Source: Streptomyces sp. NRRL F-5135 (GTDB taxonomy: Bacteria > Actinomycetota > Actinomycetes > Streptomycetales > Streptomycetaceae). Taken from it: DNA of 64,000 bases. Both the position numbers and the translations under genes were made by a program. The stretch spans positions 62,001-126,000 of the forward strand of contig NZ_JOHR01000013.1 of NCBI RefSeq assembly GCF_000719775.1, written 5' to 3'. This document shows, in pieces, positions 43,164-50,738 of the stretch (the first letter of the stretch is position 1; every line of letters starts with the position of its first letter). The notes under the pieces are model-generated. The model did not search any database. It worked only from the letters and a program-made list of their open reading frames with translations, and was not told the origin of the DNA.

Positions 43164-43209
43164 TTCGGGACGAAGAGGTCGTGGGTTCAAATCCCGCCAC
43201 CCCGACAGC
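43164..43209. repeat. attR: second copy of the 46-bp tRNA-Pro repeat
   Basis: Exact repeat of 30738-30783. Only the 3' part of the tRNA is present; the D-arm and acceptor 5' strand are absent, so this is not a second tRNA gene. It marks the right junction of the island. Confidence 0.95.
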
Positions 43210-43222
43210 CGTAAGACCAGGT

Positions 43223-43256
43223 CAGGCCCGGTGCTGAGAGATCAGTACCGGGCCTG
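43223..43256 (+). terminator. Original terminator of tRNA-Pro, displaced by the island
   Basis: The arms 43223-43232 (CAGGCCCGGT) and 43247-43256 (ACCGGGCCTG) are perfect complements, with an inner CTGA/TCAG pair. Its place right after attR indicates that it followed the tRNA before the island came in. Confidence 0.75.
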
Positions 43257-43366
43257 ATGTGCGTTGCGGGCCCGTTTTGGGAGCGACTGGGGAGCCGACT
43301 TCAGGAGCGGCTCCCCTGTGGCTCCCTCGGGAGGTGTTCTGCCATCGAGCGCACCGCGCACCGCCC

Positions 43367-44014
43367 TTACTCGGTCGTGTGCGTGGGGTAGACCTGGACG
43401 TCGGTGTAGGCGCCCTTGATGTCCCCCGCGCCCGTGGGCCACTCCAGGCTCACGGTGTGGGTCTCGTTCGGGGGCGTCACCAGGATGTTGGTGGGGGACG
43501 AGAGGCTCTCGCCCGTGTTGTCGATGTCGTAGGCGAGGTTGAAGACAGCGGCGTCACCGGGCTTCAGAGTGGTGACGCGCGGCTGGGCCTGGCCGCGCTC
43601 GATGGGGTTCGAGGTGTTGTCGGCGTCCTTGATGTCGACGCCCGCGAAGCCCGTCGCCGAGCACGTGGTCGAACCCCGGTTGATCATGGTGATGTCGATC
43701 CTGCCGGTGGTCTCGTCGGGCGCGGCGTCCCTGGCGTCGATGGCCAGGTCCTCCGTCTTGCAGAACGTGACCTTGCTACCGGTCTTCGTCGCACCGTTCG
43801 CGGCGCCGGTGCCGGCGTGGGCCTCGGTGTTCTCACCGGAGTCCGTCTTCATGTTGCCGGCCTCCGAGTCACCGGCGCCCGAGGACGAAGAAGACGAGGA
43901 CGAGGAGCGCTTGGAGGACGAGTCCTTCCCGGAGCCGTCGCTGCCACAGGCGGTGAGCGAGAGGGTGGCGGCGACACCGATGGCGGCGAGAGCGGTGAGG
44001 CGGGTGTACTTCAT
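43367..44014 (-). CDS. DUF4232 lipoprotein
   Basis: Secreted lipoprotein of 215 aa. The signal peptide ends in the lipobox LTACG near residue 20, followed by a long Ser/Lys-rich linker with nine serines in a row. A C-terminal DUF4232 beta-sandwich domain (about 85-215) contains the family features CSATGFAGVDI and LKPGDAAVFNLAYD, with a conserved Cys pair. The domain is common in actinobacterial cell-surface proteins of unknown role. The ATG at 44014 has a G-rich ribosome-binding site. Confidence 0.88.
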   Translation of the reverse strand: MKYTRLTALAAIGVAATLSLTACGSDGSGKDSSSKRSSSSSSSSSGAGDSEAGNMKTDSGENTEAHAGTGAANGATKTGSKVTFCKTEDLAIDARDAAPDETTGRIDITMINRGSTTCSATGFAGVDIKDADNTSNPIERGQAQPRVTTLKPGDAAVFNLAYDIDNTGESLSSPTNILVTPPNETHTVSLEWPTGAGDIKGAYTDVQVYPTHTTE

Positions 44015-44328
44015 GGTGTCCCCCAGGACTGGCGTGGTGCGTGCGGTCGGAAGTATTTGTATCTCGCACCGAGTTACAGGCGGTCCACCGCGACGTTCTC
44101 GTTCTGTCACAGGGCCCCGTGCTGAAAGCCGCCACGCGGGAGGACCGGGCTGGAAGCCTGCGTGCGGGGCCCGGGGGTCTACGCCAAAACGTCCTGTCCC
44201 TCTATCCTCATCCATGGCCAGTGGCACACATTCCCCCCACCCAGGTTGCGTGCTGGCGCGGGCGACGCCCACACAACTCTGCCCAAGCAGCCGGGTTCCC
44301 CCCATTCGCTGCCTCTAGGAGGGTCACG
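44015..44328. promoter_or_regulatory. Divergent region between the DUF4232 lipoprotein and sorbosone-dehydrogenase genes
   Basis: A 314-nt divergent promoter region. Open frame continues upstream of the dehydrogenase GTG but lacks signal-peptide logic. No repeat or riboswitch was noticed. Confidence 0.4.
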
Positions 44329-45471
44329 GTGAAAGTTCGCACGAAAAGCTCGGCGATCATCGGCACCATCTGCATGGTCGCCTCCCTCACCTTAGCCACG
44401 GCGTACGCCGACGAGCCCAGCGCTCCGCGTCAGGCTCGGGCGGCGGAGGTCACGCTCGAGGAAGTGGCCACCGCCCGGAATCCGGTCGCCGGCACCGCCG
44501 GCCCCGGTGACACAGTGTGGATCGCCGAACGCGCGGGCACCGTACGAGTACTGGACGATCAGGGGCTCGGTGAGCCCGTCCTGGACATCTCCAGCGAGAC
44601 CACCACCGACGGCGAACGCGGCCTGCTGGGCGTCGCGTTCGACAAGGAGTTCGCACACTTCTACATCTCGTTCACCGACCGTGAGGGCACCAGCACCGTC
44701 GACGAATTCGCCGTGCGGGACGGCAGGATCCAGCCGGACACCCGTCGCACCGTCCTCACTCAGACGCAGCCGTACGCCAATCACAACGGCGGCGACATCC
44801 AGTTCGGCCCCGACGGCTACCTCTACATCGCGTTCGGCGACGGCGGCTCGGGCGGTGACCCGCACGGCAACGGGCAGAACCTCGACACGCTGCTCGGCAA
44901 GCTGCTGCGGATCGACCCGAGCGGGGGCGAGCCGTACGCGATCCCATCGGACAACCCGTTCGTGGACGACCCGAACGCGAAGGACGAGATCTGGGCATAC
45001 GGGCTGCGCAATCCGTGGCGGTTCTCCTTCGACGCGGGCACGGGCGACCTGCTGATCGGCGACGTCGGCCAGAACGCCTGGGAGGAGATCGACTGGGCCC
45101 CGGCGAACAGCAAGGGCGGCGAGAACTACGGCTGGTCCTCGATGGAGGGCAACCACCCCTACCGGGGCGGCACCGAGCCCGCGAACCACGTGCCGCCGGT
45201 CCACGAGTACGACCGTAACGGGCTGGGCTGCTCGGTGACCGGCGGATACGTCTACCACGGCGAGGCGATCCCGGATCTCCAGGGGCAGTACGTGTTCAGC
45301 GACTACTGCGACGGCACCGTCCGCGCTCTGCGGATGGAGAACGGCAAGGTGACCGGCGAGAGCGACCTCGGAGTCAACGCCGGCCAGGTCGTCTCGTTCG
45401 CGCAGGACGGTGACGGCGAACTGTACGTGCTCGACATCGGTGGCGGCGTCTCCCGCATCAACCCGGCGTAA
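44329..45471 (+). CDS. Secreted PQQ-dependent sugar dehydrogenase (glucose/sorbosone type)
   Basis: Six-bladed beta-propeller of 380 aa. A signal peptide (residues 1-30, AYADE cleavage region) is followed by GPGDTVWIAERAGTVRVLDD, GERGLLGVAFDKEF, HNGGDIQFGPDGYLYIAFGDGG, and ELYVLDIGGGVSRI at the end, the signatures of soluble glucose/sorbosone dehydrogenases. PQQ use is predicted by family only; Streptomyces often lacks PQQ synthesis. The GTG at 44329 has AGGAGGG 5 nt upstream. Codon 22 is TTA (44392-44394), in the signal peptide, so expression should depend on bldA. Confidence 0.9.
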   Translation: MKVRTKSSAIIGTICMVASLTLATAYADEPSAPRQARAAEVTLEEVATARNPVAGTAGPGDTVWIAERAGTVRVLDDQGLGEPVLDISSETTTDGERGLLGVAFDKEFAHFYISFTDREGTSTVDEFAVRDGRIQPDTRRTVLTQTQPYANHNGGDIQFGPDGYLYIAFGDGGSGGDPHGNGQNLDTLLGKLLRIDPSGGEPYAIPSDNPFVDDPNAKDEIWAYGLRNPWRFSFDAGTGDLLIGDVGQNAWEEIDWAPANSKGGENYGWSSMEGNHPYRGGTEPANHVPPVHEYDRNGLGCSVTGGYVYHGEAIPDLQGQYVFSDYCDGTVRALRMENGKVTGESDLGVNAGQVVSFAQDGDGELYVLDIGGGVSRINPA

Positions 45472-45541
45472 CGGCAACCACCGCCGACCAAGGAAACCAG
45501 CGAGCGGCCGCATTTGCTCAGGTTGCCGCGAAGCACCAGGT

Positions 45542-45587
45542 CAGGGGCCTGATCCGCATCGCGTGTCCATCGCGGGTCGGGCCCCTG
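45542..45587. terminator. Bidirectional terminator between convergent genes
   Basis: The 16-nt arms 45542-45557 and 45572-45587 pair with two G-U pairs around a 14-nt loop, between the sorbosone dehydrogenase and the ATP-binding protein gene. Confidence 0.8.
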
Positions 45588-45685
45588 GCTCGTTTCCACC
45601 GCATCCCGGGCAGAGCCGGCTCCGCACGGCCTTCGCCCTGCCTTCGCCCGGCTGGCCGCCCCGGCTTCACCGGGGTGACCACGAT

Positions 45686-46270
45686 TCACTCTGTCCCGGC
45701 GGTGGTTGGTGAGGGTGAGGGTGAGTGTACGGAGATCTCCGCCCATACCGTTTTGCCCAGCGGATGACGTGGCGCCGAGCCCCAGCGCACGGCCAGGACG
45801 TCCACCAGGAGCAGCCCCCGGCCCGACTCGCCCTCGGGAGCCGACGAAGGCGCGGTCGCGGGGAGCCGTTTCGCGGAGGCCGCGTCCGCGACCTCTACGC
45901 GGACCAGACCCGCCGCCGTGTCGAGAGCGAGCCGGAGGCCCACGTCACGTCCGGGCACACGGGCGTGCCGCACGGCGTTCGCGGCGAGTTCCGCGACGAC
46001 GAGCGCGACCGCGCACGACGCGTCCGACGCCGGCGGATACCCCCACTCGTCCATGCGCCGTACGGCGAGCCGCCGGGCCAGTCGCGCTCCCTGCGGAGAT
46101 GAGGCCAATTGCACGGCAAGGGGTGGCCATTCGCCCTGTACGTCAGCGGGGGCGCCCGCCTCGGCCGGCACGGGCTCGGCGCCACGCCCCGGTTCGTCCG
46201 CCGGGACGGTCGTTTCTGTCAGCACGGCTTGTTCCGTCCTTGTTTCGTTGAGCAGAGGAGGGTGTCGCAC
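45686..46270 (-). CDS. HATPase_c ATP-binding protein (anti-sigma-factor kinase like, RsbW type)
   Basis: Protein of up to 194 aa with the GHKL N-box VALVVAELAANAVRHAR and a glycine box SGRGLLLVDVLAVRWG. It lacks histidine-kinase features, so it belongs with the stand-alone RsbW/SpoIIAB-like proteins abundant in Streptomyces. The start is uncertain: a GTG at 46270 is used here, and a shorter form beginning nearer the domain is possible. It is divergent from an XRE regulator and, like many such genes, sits beside an XRE/DUF397 pair. Confidence 0.85.
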   Translation of the reverse strand: MRHPPLLNETRTEQAVLTETTVPADEPGRGAEPVPAEAGAPADVQGEWPPLAVQLASSPQGARLARRLAVRRMDEWGYPPASDASCAVALVVAELAANAVRHARVPGRDVGLRLALDTAAGLVRVEVADAASAKRLPATAPSSAPEGESGRGLLLVDVLAVRWGSAPRHPLGKTVWAEISVHSPSPSPTTAGTE

Positions 46271-46377
46271 GATGTGCGCGATCCATTACGTTCCGCACTC
46301 AAGAATCGGCCGACCGCCCTACGATCAACAGGTGACACAGCCTTACTTTTCACCCCGTAAGGAACGGAAGTGACGCT

Positions 46378-47319
46378 TTGGCCCACGCAATTGATCCCAG
46401 CGCGTCGATGGCCGCACTGTTCGGTGCGCGGGTCCGCAGACTCCGTACGACGGCCGGACTGACCCAGGCCGAACTCGGCGACAGAACGCACGTGGTGAGC
46501 ACCCGGATCACCCAGATCGAACGGGCGTCCGGGGCGAAGCCGACACTGGCGCTGGCACGGGCGCTGGACGCGGCGCTCGGCGCGGACGACCTGCTGGTGG
46601 AGCTGTGGCCGTACGTGTACCGGGAGGCGTTCCCGGACTGGTCGCGGAAGTTCATGGCGTACTCGGAACGGGCGGTGGCCATCCGTGAGTACGCGGCGCA
46701 TGTGGTGCCGGGTCTGTTGCAGACCGAGCCGTACGCGCGGGCGGTGCTCAGCCTGGACGTGCTGCTCGACGGCGAAGAGCAGTTGGCCGAGCGAGTCACT
46801 GCCCGGATGGGTCGGCAGGGACGCTTGAGCTCGGCCGATCGCCCGGAGCTGTGCGTGATCCTGGACGAGGCGGTACTGAGGCGCCCCATCGGCAACCATG
46901 GTGTGATGCGGCAGCAGTTGGCGCGACTGCTCGGTGTGGCAGCGGAACGTCACATCACCGTGCAGGTACTGCCGTTCGACCAAGGCGGACACGAGGCGAT
47001 GGGTGGCTCGCTGACGATCCTGACCCTGCCGGACGGCTCGGAAGTGGCCTACACGGAAGGCTCGGACTACGGCCAACTCATCGAGGAACCGGCCCATGTC
47101 AACCGCTACAAGGTGATTTACGATCGGCTGAGGGCGGCAGCGGTGCCCCCGCTCATGTCGCTCGACATGATCCGATCGACCATGGAGGGCAACTACCGTG
47201 GCGCGAATCTCCCGTCCCGAACTGAACGGCGCCGTCTGGCGCAGGAGCAGCTACAGCAATCAGGCGGGCGGCAACTGCGTGGAAGTCGCCGACGGATTCC
47301 GGGGCGCCGACTGGCATAA
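46378..47319 (+). CDS. XRE-family regulator with DUF5753 domain
   Basis: Protein of 313 aa. The N-terminal helix-turn-helix has LRTTAGLTQAELGDRTHVVSTRITQIER (residues 21-50). The DUF5753 ligand-binding-like domain includes VVPGLLQTEPYARAVL and PFDQGGHEAMGGSLTILTLPDG. It starts with TTG at 46378 behind GGAAG; an ATG at 46408 is the alternative. The last 40 residues (after EGNYRGANLPSRTE) read through the start of the DUF397 gene in another frame, an unusually long overlap of 122 nt. CCTTAC (46341-46346) and GTAAGG (46357-46362) form an inverted repeat just upstream, perhaps its own operator. Confidence 0.9.
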   Translation: MAHAIDPSASMAALFGARVRRLRTTAGLTQAELGDRTHVVSTRITQIERASGAKPTLALARALDAALGADDLLVELWPYVYREAFPDWSRKFMAYSERAVAIREYAAHVVPGLLQTEPYARAVLSLDVLLDGEEQLAERVTARMGRQGRLSSADRPELCVILDEAVLRRPIGNHGVMRQQLARLLGVAAERHITVQVLPFDQGGHEAMGGSLTILTLPDGSEVAYTEGSDYGQLIEEPAHVNRYKVIYDRLRAAAVPPLMSLDMIRSTMEGNYRGANLPSRTERRRLAQEQLQQSGGRQLRGSRRRIPGRRLA

Positions 47320-47491
47320 GAGCAGCTACAGCAATCAGGCGGGGGGCGACTGCGTGGAGGTCGCCGACGGGCTCCAGGCCGTCGTCCCCGTCCGTGACAG
47401 CAAGGTCCCGCACGGCGCGGCACTCTGCTTCGAAGCCGCCGCCTGGGCCGCCTTCATACGCGAGTTGAAGGCCGGACACCGCCGTCCCTGA
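47198..47491 (+). CDS. DUF397 protein with internally duplicated domain
   Basis: Small protein of 97 aa paired with the XRE gene, the usual partner arrangement in Streptomyces (BldB-like DUF397 proteins are thought to antagonise the regulator). It holds the DUF397 core SSYSNQAGG-CVEVADG twice, followed by one VPVRDSKVPHG / F-x-AAWAAFI end. The duplication is also plain at DNA level (47246-47295 and 47321-47370). Start GTG at 47198. Confidence 0.9.
   Translation: MARISRPELNGAVWRRSSYSNQAGGNCVEVADGFRGADWHKSSYSNQAGGDCVEVADGLQAVVPVRDSKVPHGAALCFEAAAWAAFIRELKAGHRRP
47246..47370. repeat. 75-bp-period tandem duplication inside the DUF397 gene
   Basis: Positions 47246-47295 and 47321-47370 agree at 47 of 50 bases. 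The period of 75 nt keeps the frame. The XRE frame ends with TAA at 47317-47319, just ahead of the second copy. This is a recent duplication. Confidence 0.9.
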
Positions 47492-47773
47492 GACGGCCGG
47501 GCTCCGGTCGCCGTCCGCGCCCCGGGCCCACCGGCCCCCTGTCCGCGAGGGCCCGGCGCGCCGCTGACCTCCTCAAAGAACCTGGGGAAAGAACTACCCG
47601 CCCACCCACCCTCCCCTGCTGCCCAGCCCTCGTCACTCGTCCGAGTGACCAGCTTGCAGGCGTGGGATTCGAGCGGTTACGTTCGCCGCGACTACCGCAC
47701 ACAGACATCGGCCCCCGGCCGGGACTGGCATCCCGATCGAGGGCCTGACCACACAGGAAGCAGACCCTTCCCA

Positions 47774-48718
47774 ATGGCTGATCCGCAGTCTAACGCGCGC
47801 CTGCGCGCCTCCGCCGGAGCTCCGACGTCCGGCGTGATCCACGTCCGCACCCGGCTCACCGCCGACTTCACCGTGATCTCCAACGCCCTCGCGCAACGAC
47901 GCGGCAGCGCGGTCACGGTCGGTGTCGCGGCGTACATCCTCTCCCTGCCCGACGGCGCTCCCGTGACCATCGCCGCCCTGTGCGAGCACTTCAGCGAGGG
48001 GGAGATCCTGATCTCGCGAGCGCTCAGGGAGCTGGAGGAGGCCGGGTACCTGGAGCGCCGCCGCGAGCGCCTGTCCTCCGGGCGGATCCGTACCCGTACG
48101 TGCTTCTACGACGTCCCCGGCGGCGACGGCGACGGCGACGGCGACGGAACCGGTGGCCCGGTCGGGTCGGGTGACCCGGACGGGGCGGACGGGGCGGACG
48201 TACCGCCCGAGCCGCCGAAGCCGCCCCGGCCGCGCAGGCGGCCCACCGGCGGCGACGCCCCGTTACCTGCGGCGCCCGCTCCCACTCCCCTCCCCGCCCC
48301 GGACACCCGGCAACAGGCCGAGGAACCGGCACCGCTCGCCGACGCCGACCCGCAGGCCGTCGCCGTACTGTCCACACTGCGCCGCGTCGACCCCCGCCTC
48401 GTCCTGTCCGCGCGCGAGGCCGCCCGGCTGGCACCCGCCGTCTCCGAGTGGCTGGCGGCCGGAATCGGAGCGCGCGAGATCACCGAACTGCTCACCACGC
48501 GACTGCCCGACCGCTTCCGGGCCCGCCCGGCCGGCATCCTCGCCTTCCGCCTGCGGGAGACACCGCTGCCCGAGCCGGCCGACAGCACTGAACCCCTCGT
48601 ACCTCCGGCGGCCGTGTCCATGCGGAACTGCGACGGCTGCGAGCGGGGTTTCCGTTCGGCGGAACACGACCGTTGCCGGGACTGCCGTTCCCGGGCCGAA
48701 CTCCCCGCAGCCGGCTGA
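47774..48718 (+). CDS. Winged-helix (MarR/replication-like) DNA-binding protein with zinc-ribbon-like tail
   Basis: Protein of 314 aa. Residues about 15-110 form a helix-turn-helix domain (VGVAAYILSLPDGAPVTIAALCEHF, ISRALRELEEAGYLERRRE). A low-complexity linker follows, with GDGDGDGDG and Pro/Arg-rich stretches. A helical domain then runs from about 190 to 265 (AREAARLAPAVSEWLAAGIGAREITELLTTRLP). The end has C-x2-C...C-x2-C (CDGCERGF...CRDC), a candidate zinc site. Such genes are numerous in Streptomyces and of unknown role. The ATG at 47774 is used because upstream in-frame sequence is not protein-like. Confidence 0.8.
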   Translation: MADPQSNARLRASAGAPTSGVIHVRTRLTADFTVISNALAQRRGSAVTVGVAAYILSLPDGAPVTIAALCEHFSEGEILISRALRELEEAGYLERRRERLSSGRIRTRTCFYDVPGGDGDGDGDGTGGPVGSGDPDGADGADVPPEPPKPPRPRRRPTGGDAPLPAAPAPTPLPAPDTRQQAEEPAPLADADPQAVAVLSTLRRVDPRLVLSAREAARLAPAVSEWLAAGIGAREITELLTTRLPDRFRARPAGILAFRLRETPLPEPADSTEPLVPPAAVSMRNCDGCERGFRSAEHDRCRDCRSRAELPAAG

Positions 48719-48803
48719 GCCGGTGGCCGGGTGTGCGGTCCACCCGCAGGTGGGAGGCTTGATGTGGCACGATGCGAGACCCGGTGCCAAAAGGAGGTGG
48801 GGC

Positions 48804-49013
48804 ATGGTCGACAGGTTCCAGGACGGGCTTCTACTACCGCGCCGCCACCGGCGCCGGGCTGCTCGCCGTGGGCCACGGCCACACACTCCTGCGACGCTGG
48901 TGCGACCGCACGGTTCACTGGGACGGCATCGTCACCGGGCCACCGTCCGCAGGTACGCGCCGAGCCGGGCGACGGCGGACGGGTTACGAGGGCTCTCCAC
49001 CAGGTCGGCGTAG
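48804..49013 (+). CDS. Possible small basic protein with strong ribosome-binding site (doubtful)
   Basis: AAAAGGAGGT lies 6 nt before the ATG at 48804, one of the strongest ribosome-binding sites in the window. The frame from that ATG is Arg/His-rich (about 69 aa) and looks like shadow sequence, while the +1-related frame reads GFYYRAATGAGLLAVGHGHTLL, which is more protein-like. Either a frameshifted small gene or chance. It overlaps the 3' end of the btuF-like gene. Confidence 0.2.
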   Translation: MVDRFQDGLLLPRRHRRRAARRGPRPHTPATLVRPHGSLGRHRHRATVRRYAPSRATADGLRGLSTRSA

Positions 49014-49972
49014 TCCAGGACGAAGATCCTCCGGTGCTTGACCGCGGAAACGTTCCGCAAGGGGGCGTACGACAGCAGGAACTCCCTCTTCCGCTCCGCG
49101 CCGACGTCCCCGTAGTCGCAGATGACGATGGTCTCGGGGTCCCGCTCGACGACGGACTCCCAGCCGACGGCGGTCCAGGAGTCCTCGATGTCGTCCATGA
49201 CGTTGACCCCGCCGGCCTTGCTGATGATCTCGCCGGGAGCGGCGTAGCGGCCCGATGTGAAGGGCTGGTCCTCGCCGCTGTCGTAGAGGAAGACCCGGGG
49301 GCGGTGGGCGGGCGCCTTCGCCTCGGTGGCGGCGATCCTCTTCTTGAAGCCGGCGATCAGCGCGGCGGCCCGCTCCTCGACGCCGAAGAGCTTGCCGAGG
49401 TTGGTGAGATCGGCGTACAGGGCGTCGAGGGGCGGCATGATGCCGCGCGAGGTCTTCGTACGGCCGTTGCGGCAGGACTCGGTCAGGACGTACGTCGGTA
49501 TACCGAGCTTCTTCAGGGCGTCCGGTGTGAGGCCGCTGTCCTCGCTGAAGCCGTAGTTCCAGCCGGCGAAGACGAGGTCGGCGCGGGCGTCGAGCACGTT
49601 CTCCCTGGTGAGCCTGGACTTGGAGAGCCACGGGACCTTGTCGTAGCCGCGCTTCCACGGCACGTCGGTCAGGTCGCCCTTGTCGTCGGGCATGGCGAAG
49701 CCGGCCATGCGGTCCTCCAGGCCGAGGGCGAACATCAGCTCGGTGATGCCGATGTCGTTGGTGACCACGCGCTCCGGGACCTTGTCGTACGTCACCTTCC
49801 TTCCGCAGTTGGTGACGGTGACGGCGCCGGACTTCGCGTCCGTGGACGACGACGACTCGACACGCGCACCGCAACCGGTGGCGGTGGCTACGACGGCGAG
49901 GCACAGGGCGGCGGCGAGCAAGGGGCGCGTACGAGTCCTCAAGTGGCGCATGTGGCGCATACCAGTCCTCAC
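48932..49972 (-). CDS. Corrinoid/iron-type ABC transporter substrate-binding lipoprotein (BtuF-like)
   Basis: Lipoprotein of 346 aa. The signal peptide has lipobox ATATGC near residue 34. The periplasmic-binding-type-2 fold follows, with VTYDKVPERVVTNDIGITELMFALGLEDRM, LDARADLVFAGWNYG and the late VVERDPETIVICDYG. It is the third gene of a transporter operon whose leader is a cobalamin riboswitch, so cobalamin or another corrinoid is the likely ligand. Family similarity alone would also allow a ferric siderophore. GTG at 49972 overlaps the ATPase stop (GTGA). Confidence 0.85.
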   Translation of the reverse strand: MRTGMRHMRHLRTRTRPLLAAALCLAVVATATGCGARVESSSSTDAKSGAVTVTNCGRKVTYDKVPERVVTNDIGITELMFALGLEDRMAGFAMPDDKGDLTDVPWKRGYDKVPWLSKSRLTRENVLDARADLVFAGWNYGFSEDSGLTPDALKKLGIPTYVLTESCRNGRTKTSRGIMPPLDALYADLTNLGKLFGVEERAAALIAGFKKRIAATEAKAPAHRPRVFLYDSGEDQPFTSGRYAAPGEIISKAGGVNVMDDIEDSWTAVGWESVVERDPETIVICDYGDVGAERKREFLLSYAPLRNVSAVKHRRIFVLDYADLVESPRNPSAVARLGAYLRTVAR

Positions 49973-50736
49973 GTGGCGGGCGGAAGAAGGTCGAACAGGA
50001 GCTGTACGGTGCCCGTCTCCGGGTGCCGCACAGGATGGGCCCGCACTCCGAACACCTCGGCCAGCAGGGCGGGTCGGAGAACGTCGTGCGGCGGCCCGGA
50101 GGCCACGATCCGGCCGCCGTCGATGACGTACAGCAGATCGCAGTGCGCGGCGGCCAGGTTCAGGTCGTGCAGGGCGGCGAGCACGGTGAGGCCGCTGCCG
50201 CGGACCAGGGCGAGCACGTCCAGCTGGTGGGCTATGTCGAGGTGGTTGGTGGGCTCGTCGAGGACGAGGACCCGGGGCCGCTGGGCGAGCGCGCGGGCGA
50301 TGAGGACGCGCTGCTTCTCACCGCCGGACAGGGCGAGGAAGCCACGGCCTGCGAGGTGGGCCACACCGGTGCGTGCCATGGCCCGCGCGCAGACGGCACG
50401 GTCCTCGGCGGACGTGCGGTTCCGGTGCGGCAGCCGCCCCATCGCCACCACCTCGGCGACGGTGAAGTCGAACTCGGCGGACGACTCCTGCGGCAGAGCG
50501 GCCAGTTCCCGGGCGGCGGCCCGTGGTGCCATGGCGTGCAGGTCGTCCCCGTCGAGGCGGACGGCTCCCCCGGCCGGGCGCAGCGCACGGTACACGCAGC
50601 GCAGCAGCGTCGACTTGCCGCTGCCGTTCGGGCCGACGAGCCCGACGAACGCGCCGCTGTCCACGGCGATCCGGACGTCCTCGACCAGCCGGGTCCCGGC
50701 GGCCTCGACCGTCACGTCCTCGATGTCGAGCCGCAT
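49969..50736 (-). CDS. ABC transporter ATP-binding protein (BtuD/FecE type)
   Basis: ATPase of 255 aa. Walker A is GPNGSGKSTLL, the Q-loop is LPQESSAEFD, the signature is LSGGEKQRV, Walker B is RVLVLDEPTNHLD, and the switch His is in AALHDLN. It drives corrinoid uptake together with the adjacent permease and binding protein. The ATG at 50736 has GGAGG at 9 nt. A GTG at 50742 that overlaps the permease stop (GTGA) is the alternative. Confidence 0.93.
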   Translation of the reverse strand: MRLDIEDVTVEAAGTRLVEDVRIAVDSGAFVGLVGPNGSGKSTLLRCVYRALRPAGGAVRLDGDDLHAMAPRAAARELAALPQESSAEFDFTVAEVVAMGRLPHRNRTSAEDRAVCARAMARTGVAHLAGRGFLALSGGEKQRVLIARALAQRPRVLVLDEPTNHLDIAHQLDVLALVRGSGLTVLAALHDLNLAAAHCDLLYVIDGGRIVASGPPHDVLRPALLAEVFGVRAHPVRHPETGTVQLLFDLLPPAT

Positions 50737-50738
50737 CG

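Larger units (their letters stand above)
30784..43209. mobile_element. tRNA-Pro-associated genomic island carrying an indolmycin-type gene cluster
   Basis: About 12.4 kb bounded by perfect 46-bp repeats, the left one inside tRNA-Pro. A truncated tyrosine recombinase lies directly inside attL. A frameshifted serine recombinase lies near attR. The cargo between them is eight biosynthetic genes and a resistance TrpRS. GC content over the cargo is visibly lower and codon use more relaxed than in flanking genes. No replication, transfer or intact integrase gene is present, so this is a decayed integrative element that now depends on outside help to move. Confidence 0.9.

Noticed and set aside
43164..43240. 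Possible second tRNA-Pro gene
   Set aside because: Only the 3' half from the anticodon loop is present; D-arm and 5' acceptor strand are missing. It is the attR copy.
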